Below, piece after piece: positions 49,797 to 58,800 of a stretch of 64,000 bases of DNA. The position numbers and the translations under genes were made by a program. Below the pieces are notes generated by a model. It did no database searches, was not told the DNA's origin, and saw nothing but the letters and a program-made list of their open reading frames with translations. Where the stretch lies: assembly GCF_900110835.1 (NCBI RefSeq), contig NZ_FOJG01000001.1, positions 1,065,022-1,129,021 of the forward strand, read 5' to 3'. This stretch comes from Chitinophaga arvensicola. GTDB taxonomy: Bacteria; Bacteroidota; Bacteroidia; Chitinophagales; Chitinophagaceae. Position 1 is the first letter of the stretch. Each line of letters begins with the position of its first letter.

Positions 49797-51650
49797 TTAG
49801 CCTTCCGAATATTCCTGTAATAGTAAGCGGTATTTATTAAGAATACTTGATTTGGAGATAAAGCCCATCAATTGCTTATCCTGCACTACCGGCAGATTCC
49901 AGGCATGTGCGGTATCAAATTTTCTGATTACCGTGTTGATATCGTCTTTCAGCGAAACAACTGCGGGTGGCGCATGCATCAGTTTTCTGACGGTAATGTT
50001 GTCGTATAACGCTGGATTAAACATAATGGGCCGGATATCATCCAGCGTAATAATGCCTTCAAACAGTTGTTGCTCATTGACCACTGCAATAATATTGCGG
50101 CTGCCTTCCTTTACCAGTTCTATGATCTGTCGTAAAGTGGCGTTAATAGAGATGGTCTGTACATCTTTTTCTATCAGGTCGTCCATTTTCAGCAGCAGCA
50201 GGATGTTTTTGTCGTGCGCATGGGTAAATACTTTTCCGTCTTTTGCCAGTTCTTTGATTTCCGGAGAGATGGGAGAAAACCATTTGGCCATCAGGAAGGA
50301 GATCGTGGAAACGATCATCAGCGGAATAAAAAGATCATACCCGGAGCTGGATTCGGCTATCAGGAAGATGGCGGTAAGTGGTGCATACATCACCCCGGCC
50401 ATTACCCCGGCCATGCCTACAATTACGAGATTGGTCACCGGAATATCGGTAAGCCCCGTCTGTTGGCAAACCATGGCAAAGAAAAACCCAAGAAAGCCGC
50501 CTGCAAAGAGGGAGGGCGCGAAATTACCACCATTACCACCACTCTGGATAGTAACAGAAGCGGCAAATGCTTTCAATAAACACACGCAACCGGTGAATAC
50601 CAGCAACATCCAGCTTTGTATGGGCAGGTACCGGAAGAAACTGTTCTGCAGAATAGCTTCGCCATGCCCCGCTGCCAGCGCTTTTACACTGGTATAGCCT
50701 TCTCCGAATAAAGGAGGCAGCGCCACGCAGAGTGCCGATACCAGTATACCGCCAAGGATAGCACGCTGCAGCACCGACCATTTGAGGTAGTGGTGAAAAA
50801 AATGCTCTACTTTCTGGGAGATGACGACGTAATACCTGGCGTAAAAGCCACTGAGAATGCCCAGCACAATATAATAGGGTACGTTGTGATAATTGAAGGC
50901 TACGCGCGATTCAAAATGAAACAATGCTTCTTCCTGTAAAATAATCTTCGACAGCAGGCTGCCACAAACAGCCGCTACGATGAGGGGCATGAAATCCGAA
51001 AACACTACACCGGTTAGCAGGATCTCAAAGGCAAACATCATCCCGGCAATGGGCGCATTGAAAGCAGCGGCGATCCCGGCAGTAGCGCCGGCAGCCAGTA
51101 AGAGGGTCCGTTCTTTATAGCCGAGCTTGTAGATCCGTGCGTAGTTGGATCCCAGGGCCGCACCCGTAACAGCGATGGGGCTTTCCAGTCCGGCAGAACC
51201 GCCTAAGCCCACCGTGATGGCGCTTTGCACAACCTGGGAGTACATTTTCACCGGTGGAATAAAGCTGGAGTTGCGGGCTATTTCATGCAGAATAGCAGGA
51301 ATACCTTTTCTCGATTGTCCTTTGAAAAACCATAATACCATCAGGGTGGTCAGTACAATCCCCAGGAAAGGAAATACAATATAAAAGAAGAGTTGGGTAC
51401 TGAAATGTACTTTATAGGTAATTACATAATGGATGTAGTGAACCAGGCTCTTGAGAATTACCCCCGCTAAGCCGGCGGTACAGCCCACTAAAATACCGGA
51501 AAGCAACAGGAACTGGTTGCGGTTCATTTTGCTGTGCAGCCAGTGCAGGATGAGTTCATAGCTTTTCGCGCTTTTTAAGCTGTATTGTTCGAAATCCTTT
51601 TTAAATCGAAAAAAGCTATGGTATTTCCGGAGGCGGTTAAACTTGCTCAT
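49797..51650 (-). CDS. ClC-type chloride channel or transporter with CBS pair
   Basis: 617 residues. The ClC membrane domain (about 40-460) has VGLGGSAGLESPIAVTGAALGSN, with the gating Glu and selectivity Ser/Gly loops, and SGGNGGNFAPSLFAGGFLGF, the second anion-binding loop. The C-terminal part has two CBS domains (LIEKDVQTISINATLRQIIELVKEGSRNIIAVV; VRKLMHAPPAVVSLKDDINTVIRKFDTAHAWNLPVVQD) for regulation. It is the first of a minus-strand group with the KefF and Kef-like genes (74-nt gap), so anion and K+ fluxes may be jointly controlled. Confidence 0.92.
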   Translation of the reverse strand: MSKFNRLRKYHSFFRFKKDFEQYSLKSAKSYELILHWLHSKMNRNQFLLLSGILVGCTAGLAGVILKSLVHYIHYVITYKVHFSTQLFFYIVFPFLGIVLTTLMVLWFFKGQSRKGIPAILHEIARNSSFIPPVKMYSQVVQSAITVGLGGSAGLESPIAVTGAALGSNYARIYKLGYKERTLLLAAGATAGIAAAFNAPIAGMMFAFEILLTGVVFSDFMPLIVAAVCGSLLSKIILQEEALFHFESRVAFNYHNVPYYIVLGILSGFYARYYVVISQKVEHFFHHYLKWSVLQRAILGGILVSALCVALPPLFGEGYTSVKALAAGHGEAILQNSFFRYLPIQSWMLLVFTGCVCLLKAFAASVTIQSGGNGGNFAPSLFAGGFLGFFFAMVCQQTGLTDIPVTNLVIVGMAGVMAGVMYAPLTAIFLIAESSSGYDLFIPLMIVSTISFLMAKWFSPISPEIKELAKDGKVFTHAHDKNILLLLKMDDLIEKDVQTISINATLRQIIELVKEGSRNIIAVVNEQQLFEGIITLDDIRPIMFNPALYDNITVRKLMHAPPAVVSLKDDINTVIRKFDTAHAWNLPVVQDKQLMGFISKSSILNKYRLLLQEYSEG

Positions 51651-51666
51651 GCGGCAAATTTAAGGA

Positions 51667-52575
51667 TCAGAGCTCAATCAACCCATAAACTTTATCATTC
51701 AGATACGGACCGCCGGGATGCCTGGCGGAATAATCCAGGTTGATCCAGTACTCCCCTTTCAGTTCGTGGTAATAGATTTCTTTCACTGCAGGCCTGGGGA
51801 AAAGTGTGATGATGGCCTGTTTCATGATTTCAAATTCTTCTTTGGTGCCGCAATACAGTTCAGGGTAAGCATGACCTTTTATCAGTACAATACGGCATCT
51901 GGCGCCGATCGATTGCAGGCACGACATCATGAGAATGGAGTGATCATCACAGTCGCCGCCCAAACCATTCTGGATGGTTTCCTGTGGTGTAGCAAAATAT
52001 TCATCTCTCCGGGAGTCGAGTACGTATTTGAACTGGCTGTTGATCACACGGAACAGGGAAAGGAAGCGGGTGATCTTTCCATATTTATAAAAATATTCGT
52101 CATAATAGTCCAGGGAGTGCTTTACCGAGAAGTTGCGGACTACAGAGTCCTGGAAATTGATTTTCTCCCGCATACCCCGCACGGTTTTATCGCGGTAGCT
52201 TTCCACCCTTCTGGGGTAAAGACTGAGGATATCCAGTTGTTTGCTGCCTTTGGTATTCAGGTTGCCCTGTACCATTCCTTTATAATCGTTGAGTACATTA
52301 TAAAAGGTATATCGGTCGGTAAACTTGTTAACGACCATCACGGTGCATACGAGTAAAAAAACAGGAATGATAAGTGGCCGGAATACCCATCGGAGTAGAT
52401 AAACAACCACGAAACTAGCCACCACGGCGAGTAACAGGTCAATGTGCCAGCCATTGGCTACCAAAGGGGGTGTGAAGCGGTTGATATAAGGAGCCAGCAA
52501 TAATAAAGTCAACAGGCTCAAGGTGTTGAACAATATTTTTTGTACTACGGTATATTTGCTTTCGTCTATGGCCAT
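51667..52575 (-). CDS. Transglutaminase-like membrane protein
   Basis: About 302 residues from the ATG at 52575; the in-frame TTG at 52587 is less likely. Three hydrophobic helices occupy residues 15-90. The C-terminal half is a transglutaminase-like cysteine protease fold: NGLGGDCDDHSILMMSCLQSIGARCRIVLIKGHAYPELYC, with catalytic triad Cys213, His239 and Asp285 (WINLDYSAR) in longer-start numbering. Such proteins crosslink or cleave peptides outside the membrane or serve as binding modules. It is 17 nt upstream of the ClC gene, in the same direction. Confidence 0.8.
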   Translation of the reverse strand: MAIDESKYTVVQKILFNTLSLLTLLLLAPYINRFTPPLVANGWHIDLLLAVVASFVVVYLLRWVFRPLIIPVFLLVCTVMVVNKFTDRYTFYNVLNDYKGMVQGNLNTKGSKQLDILSLYPRRVESYRDKTVRGMREKINFQDSVVRNFSVKHSLDYYDEYFYKYGKITRFLSLFRVINSQFKYVLDSRRDEYFATPQETIQNGLGGDCDDHSILMMSCLQSIGARCRIVLIKGHAYPELYCGTKEEFEIMKQAIITLFPRPAVKEIYYHELKGEYWINLDYSARHPGGPYLNDKVYGLIEL

Positions 52576-52608
52576 TATGCTACGCAATAAAGCAAAATTA
52601 TGCCATAA

Positions 52609-55206
52609 TCACCTCGCAAAGTTTGGAACGGCCTGTTTAAAGGATGTACTTTTTCTGATCAGTTCTATCTGCTGTACGGTATCGTTTTTCTGTTTATCCA
52701 TCTGTAATTCCTGATAGATTTTATTTAACAGGCCGAAATTCATCAGCGCCAGTACTTTGAAATCCAGTTTTTGTGCGTTTTCCACGGCGGTTTCAGCAGT
52801 ACGAATGGCTTTGTTGAATTCGTGTTCATTAAAATATACACCGGCGTACAGTAATTTCTGTACTGATTCGAGGTATTTTCCACCAAAATAATCTACAGAG
52901 TATTTCTTGATTACCTGATCGGTATGGCGGCAAATTCGTGCAGCCGATGCCGTTTGACCTAAGCCGAGGTAGGCCTGGGCCTGCCAGCAAAGCAGTTGAA
53001 GACGCAGGGAATCTGTTTTACGATGTTGTAAAGAAGGATATGTTTCAAAGATCCGGGTGGTAAAGCTTAGCAGGTGCTCGTTATCTCCCAGCAGGGTGAA
53101 AACGATTCCCATATTTCGGAACACGATTTCCTGCGGCTCTGTGATGGGCTTCTTGCCTCCGCCTGTCCAATAGCGGAAATAGTTATAGATCTTCTCCCGG
53201 ATATTTTCGTTAATAATGCCAAATTTAAGGAACTCGTAAATGAAGAGCTGTATTTCATAAGGTGTTACCCATAGCTCATCTTCGAATTCGTCGGCGGTGT
53301 AGATCTTCTTTATATTATTGAGTTCTATTTCACACTGTTCTGCATCCAGCTGGAGCAGGGCCATGGTAAAAAGCTTACTTCTGATTTTGAGTTTATCTTC
53401 CCGGGCTTCAGCAAGTCCCAGCAGCGCGGTGAGTACTTTGCGTTTTCTGAAGTGAATAAATTCGTCGCTGATGAAGGGGCCGATGGGATTCTTCTTGAAG
53501 AAGCCTGCCGGGAAGATAGATTTAAGTTCGCCTTGATTGTTGCCGTCGTGCTGGTAGTGTAATACCAGGTATTCCAGCAGGTGGGATTTTTCTATATTGG
53601 ATAATGGTAAATGCAACATTTTGATGATGCCGTCTATCTGTGCGTGGTTGATAGCGTAGCGCAGCAACCATCTGAATACGCCTATACGGTAGGGCGATTG
53701 CGGCAGATGTTCCAGGATGGCCATCAGCAGGGGTTCATTGATTTCCTGGCCGTTCTGTTTCAGGTAGTGCATGGCCACAAAATACTCCAGGAGCATGGTG
53801 TGGGCAAAGCGCACCTTCACATTGAACATGATTTCCTGGCTCAGGTTTTCTTCTACCAATATATTATCTGCCAGCAGTTCCTTGTAGGCGGGGAACAGGT
53901 CTGCGTTTTGGGTGAGCAGCAGGTTTTTATCTGCATAAATGCCTGTTCTGCCTAGGTCCAGCAGGGTCAGTAATTTCTCTATGATTTTGATTTTGAAAGA
54001 ATTGCTTTGCGAGTTGAATACCCGGTTCTGGATGAAGCGGGATACAATTTCGAATAAGCTGAGGTGTTCATCTACAAAAGTCTGATCCGGGCCGGTGTTC
54101 AACTGGCAGAACAATTGAAGATAATATGGATACCGTAGTTTTTGAAGGAAGTTTTCTGAAAAGAGGCGTACGGTTGCAGGATCGAACTGGTGATTATAAA
54201 GGATTGATTTTACTTCCTGCTCTGTTAGCTGGGGCATGTTGATATTGGTTTCCTCATCCATTTCGGCTCCCAGGTACCAGTAGCGCCGGAAGGCGGGGTA
54301 TTGCTGGGAGTGCTGGAATATTTCTGCCCAGGTGCTGCTCCGGATGGAAAGGATCACTTTCACCCACGGGTACAGGTCGTTGGAGTACACGAAGTCTTCC
54401 AGTTTGGAGTAGAGGAGGCGGAGTTTTTCCCCGGCTACGGCAATTTCATCGAAACCGTCTATTATTAATATAAGGCGTCCGCCTTTTTTATCGAAGTGAC
54501 TGGAGAAATATTCCCGGAAGTTCTCGCCATTGCCCAGGTTCATCTGGTTGTCCAGCCAGGAGGACAGGGAAAACCCTTTGAGCAGGAGGCTGCCGGCAGC
54601 ATGTGCATGGATAAACCAGCATACATCCTGTTTATAGCGGGCTTCTTTTCCGAACCAGCAATGTTCTGCGAGATGTACCAGTGCGAGCGACTTTCCCCAA
54701 CCGGAGGGAGCTATCAGGGCGGTGGCGGCGTAATCGCTTTCGAGGAATTTTTCAATATGTGCGTTACAGAAGGGCCTGTGCACAGTGTACGGGAATGCGA
54801 TGCCAGAGCGGTTTTTGAGGGTGAGCATGGTATAATGGGAAACGGCGTCTGCTTTGCTTTTCAGATCGGACCATTTACTATTATCCAATGCTGCGGCCGA
54901 GGGGGACGCATTCGTGGATTTAGAAGCGGTGTTGAGCTTCCGGTAGTGATGTTGCTGAAAATCTTCCCAGTCCTTATACTGACAGTATTGCGAAAGCGTA
55001 TTAAGGGTATATCTGGAGAAGCTGTGTTGAGCGACAGCAAATCCGAACACCCGTTTAAGCGTAGTTTCGCTTACCAGTTTCGTGGTGTCATCCAATATGG
55101 ACTGAGAGAGATGTTTGCAATCTCCTGGCAGCATGACTTCAACACCAAACCTGCGCAGAACTTCATTCTGGAGGGTAATGATAAAGTCATAGGATAGATC
55201 AATCAT
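52609..55206 (-). CDS. STAND/NACHT-type NTPase with N-terminal HTH-like domain and C-terminal repeats
   Basis: About 865 residues from the ATG at 55206; the TTG at 55215 is less likely. Residues 10-90 form a small helical domain (ISETTLKRVFGF-like: VSETTLKRVFGFAVAQHSFSRYTLNTLSQYCQYKDWEDFQ) that is seen at the front of many Bacteroidota proteins and may be an HTH. The NTPase has Walker A PSGWGKSL (170-177) and Walker B LILIIDGFDE (248-257), then a sensor region LSIRSSTW and a winged-helix-like segment. The rest is helical repeats (TPR-like). This is the layout of bacterial NLR-like defence or signalling NTPases (bNACHT). It stands alone, and the trigger or effector activity cannot be read from the sequence. 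Confidence 0.75.
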   Translation of the reverse strand: MIDLSYDFIITLQNEVLRRFGVEVMLPGDCKHLSQSILDDTTKLVSETTLKRVFGFAVAQHSFSRYTLNTLSQYCQYKDWEDFQQHHYRKLNTASKSTNASPSAAALDNSKWSDLKSKADAVSHYTMLTLKNRSGIAFPYTVHRPFCNAHIEKFLESDYAATALIAPSGWGKSLALVHLAEHCWFGKEARYKQDVCWFIHAHAAGSLLLKGFSLSSWLDNQMNLGNGENFREYFSSHFDKKGGRLILIIDGFDEIAVAGEKLRLLYSKLEDFVYSNDLYPWVKVILSIRSSTWAEIFQHSQQYPAFRRYWYLGAEMDEETNINMPQLTEQEVKSILYNHQFDPATVRLFSENFLQKLRYPYYLQLFCQLNTGPDQTFVDEHLSLFEIVSRFIQNRVFNSQSNSFKIKIIEKLLTLLDLGRTGIYADKNLLLTQNADLFPAYKELLADNILVEENLSQEIMFNVKVRFAHTMLLEYFVAMHYLKQNGQEINEPLLMAILEHLPQSPYRIGVFRWLLRYAINHAQIDGIIKMLHLPLSNIEKSHLLEYLVLHYQHDGNNQGELKSIFPAGFFKKNPIGPFISDEFIHFRKRKVLTALLGLAEAREDKLKIRSKLFTMALLQLDAEQCEIELNNIKKIYTADEFEDELWVTPYEIQLFIYEFLKFGIINENIREKIYNYFRYWTGGGKKPITEPQEIVFRNMGIVFTLLGDNEHLLSFTTRIFETYPSLQHRKTDSLRLQLLCWQAQAYLGLGQTASAARICRHTDQVIKKYSVDYFGGKYLESVQKLLYAGVYFNEHEFNKAIRTAETAVENAQKLDFKVLALMNFGLLNKIYQELQMDKQKNDTVQQIELIRKSTSFKQAVPNFAR

Positions 55207-55839
55207 AGGGGACAATAAATGGATTTTCGAATTGTCGGTACCTGTTTAATTACGTATGCTATTTGCGTTTAGATTTTCCAAAACACGAATGAACAAAATG
55301 AACAGAAAACATTAAATCGAATTATATATATAAATATAATTAATAAGAAATTTGCTCCACTTAATTGGTATCTGTATATCATATATAAATATGATGATGT
55401 ACAATATAGTATTATTATATAGAATATTATAATATATTAAAATTATTTTATTTAGCAGTAAAATAGAGCCCTCTAACTGCTGACAATGCTGTTTTAAAAA
55501 AATCTGCCGGTACGGATTAAAGTGTCAATCTTTTTTATTTCCTCTCCCCTTTTTTTGTTTTTACTCCACGTTAAATGAACGAAATGAACAGCAAAAATCA
55601 AAACTGAACAAACTGAATTGATCGAAAGAAATGAACGAAAAAGGCACATCCATAAACCACCCCTTCAATATACATTCGTAGCGTTTTTGTAACATTCTTT
55701 TAACAAATAACCGCAAGGAAGCATACTTTTTTATCAACCAGTATCCTTTCCCGAAGCCATTCCTAACCTGCCTGCCTCCCTTTAGAGTTTTGTTGTATCG
55801 CAATGAAACCGAACAATTTTTATTCAAATATTTGATGCT
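55207..55839. other. AT-rich divergent intergenic region with ATGAAC repeats
   Basis: About 630 nt between the divergent NTPase and giant-adhesin genes. The middle (55317-55450) is almost pure A/T with an ATCATAT/ATATGAT inverted repeat. Both flanks carry repeats of ATGAAC with a 9-bp period (55289-55304, 55574-55590, 55630-55636), listed separately. The open frame on the minus strand at 55561-55845 arises from these repeats and is not called. Confidence 0.5.
55288..55641. repeat. Dispersed ATGAAC-type short repeats
   Basis: AATGAACAAAATGAACAG at 55288-55305, AATGAACGAAATGAACAG at 55575-55592 and AATGAACGAAA at 55630-55640, plus a related TGAACAAACTGAA at 55604-55616. The 9-bp ATGAAC-(A/G)AA spacing within pairs is conserved. 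They flank the AT-rich core of the divergent region and could be tandem binding sites for a regulator of either gene. Confidence 0.45.
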
Positions 55840-58800
55840 ATGCATTCAAAAGCTACTCCTAATTGCCCTTTTACTGCTCTTTCCTATTTCCCTCGCCCCA
55901 CAGGGAAGGCTACTGTGAAAACCAGTATTGCTCACTTTTTTCATAAAGCTGGTTCGTTAGCCTGGAAAAGCCTTTTGTTACTGCTTTTGTTATTTGGTAT
56001 GTCTACCCACTACGGCTGGGCGCAAACTTATAATACACGTGTATATGCGAATACCCAGGCTAACCAGGTTGTGGGACTTTGTGTCTGTAGTGTTTCCAAT
56101 CCGGCCAATGCAGTAGATGCCGGTACGGCGGCCCCAGGTTTCCTGAATACCGCGTCCACTGTATCTGCTGATGTCAGTCTTCTCGGAGGAACTGTTTATC
56201 AGGAGTATATTTTTTCCGGCGCTACCCCGAAGCCCGCAGTTACGCAGGGTATCATACTCAAAGTCGGTTCCGGTAGTGTATTATCACTCGCTTTATTAAA
56301 CAGTATTTCTTTACAGGCATATAATGGCGCTACTCCCGTAGGTGCTAAAATACCTTTGTCAGGTGGTTTGTTAAACCTTAACCTTTTAGCCGCAGGTAAC
56401 CAGGCAGAATTATTCTTTCCTGCTCCGGGTGGCACCGGCACCTACGACAGGGTGAGGATAACTATCGATGGCGGACTGGCATCTGTATTAGTTAGCCTGA
56501 ATGTATATGCAGCCTATTATGATGTACCTGCTACCGGTACCATCGCCTGCGATAAGCCGATCGATGTGCTGGGAGGTATCAATGGAAGTGTGGGTGCACT
56601 TGGAGGTGTTACAGACGCATATAAAGCAGGTGATGGGGACCCCGCCACCTTTGCAGCGTTAAGTGCCGCTGTTTCCGTGGCCGGTTATGCCCAGGCTACC
56701 GCAATTTTCCCAGGACTATCTGCTCCCGGGGATTCAGTACGGCTACTCGTTTCCCAATCCGGCTCCCTGTTGAACCTGACCCTGTTGTCAGGTTTATCTA
56801 TTGTTACTTATAATGGAAATACAGAAGTAGACAACATCACTGCTTCCAGTGGATTGCTGACGCTACAATTATTATCCGGAAGCACCAGTATACAAACGTT
56901 GTCATTTAAACCTACCGCAGCATTCGACCGGATACAGGTCCGGCTGGGTGGTGTGCTGAATGTGCTCAGTACAATCAACGTACATGAAATACAACGTGTG
57001 GGTCAAAGCCCGGGTGCCGGCGGCAGTGCTGTCCGGACTACGTGTTTTGGAACACCGCTGACCCTCAATGTCAGTAACCCCGATAACGTTAATCTTAATT
57101 ATACCTGGTACGATTCCACTCAGTTAACAGTGGTTGGTACCGGTTCTTCCTATATTGTACCCGGCACCACAGCTGCTGGTAAGTATCGTTACTATGTTTC
57201 GGCTACCAGGAAAACCTGTACTACAGAATCAGCCAAGGCATTGGTGAATGTTCAGGTAAATAATTTTGCAACGGCAGCTGATGTGACATTATCCACCATC
57301 CCTGCTGCCTGCCCCGGAGATACTATCCGGATTACGCCTACTTCAACTACTGCCAATAAAAAACCAATTTTCAAATGGTATGCAGATGCCGCGAAAACAA
57401 CTGCCATTACAGATGGTCAGGTAAACGGCCTTGTGAAATACAATATAGACACTACCGGTAAATTATCCGTTACAGGTCTGGCTGCAGGTACCTACAATTA
57501 TTTTGTGAGTGTTTCAGATAGCAATTATTGTGAAAACGCTGCCAACAACCTTAAACAGGCTACTGTAACAGTAGGTGTAGGCCCGGCCCCTCCTACCCTG
57601 ATACAAACTTATACCGTTTCTACCGGTTTGCCACTGACGCTGGTAGCAACACCTGCTCCTGGTACAACCGTGATATGGTATCGTAACGACACTACCAGTG
57701 CCTCCTTTGCCAATGGTAGTTCTGTTACATTGCCTGCGTTTACTGTACCAGGCACATATACCTATTTTGCAGGCGATAGCACACCGGGAGGTTGTATCTC
57801 CAGCCGTCTGCAGATCACTGTTACTGTAAGCGGTCCGATAGTGACCACCAGCTGTAATGTACCAACCAGCCAGGTAACCGGCACTACATTAGGTTGCGTA
57901 CTGTGTAGTGTGGCAGATCCTCTTAGCGCTATCGATGCTGATCTCACTAACTTCTCCCGATTAAATATACCAGTCGGCCTGTTGGGAGGTTCGGTATATC
58001 AACGGGTGATCTTCCCCGCACCAGGTGCAGCTACCGATAGCATCCGGCTCGACCTGGCTTCACCAGGCGGACTTGCAGATGTAAGTCTGTTAGGAGGTGC
58101 AGTTGTGACAGTATATAATGGAGCAACAGTAGTAAGCACTACTACATTGTCGCAATTGCTGACCCTGAGATTGCTGAGCAGTAACCGCTTTATTGCAACA
58201 GTTCCTACCGGCGGCGTTTATGACCGGGTGGAAGTGAAACTGACGGGCGTAGTTAATCTGCTGAACTCTCTTGATATTTATAGCGTTCGCGCAGTAGGTC
58301 CTAATCCAACCATTGCTGCGAAAAACGTAACCGTTTGTGCCGGCCTGCCTGCTGTATTTAATGCAACAGCCGGACCCGGTACCAGTCTCCGTTGGTATAA
58401 AGATTCTACCGGTGGTACTATCCTGAGTACGCAGCCAGCATTTACAACAGACAGCCTGAAAACTGCAGGTACTGTTACCTATTATGTGGAAGTGGTAGAT
58501 GCCAATGGATGCGCCAATCCTGAACGCATACCGGTTACAGCTACGGTAAATGCCCTGGGAACTCCTGCAGATATTACAGTAACTGGTAACAACGTAACCT
58601 GTGGTAGTGCAGTGGCAACGCTGACACCAACTGCGGCCGGTGTTACTACACCTGTATTTAAATGGTATACTGATTCTCTCAGAACAACTGCCATTATAAA
58701 TGGTGCTGTAATAGGTGGTGCTACCTTTACCATTGATGCTGCCGGCAAACTTTCTGCTACCGGTCTCGCATTGGGAAGTCATACTTACTTCGTCAGCGTA

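Noticed and set aside
55561..55845. 94-codon minus-strand frame in the divergent intergenic region
   Set aside because: Its Phe/Ser-rich sequence results from the ATGAAC short repeats read on the other strand; no gene-like features.
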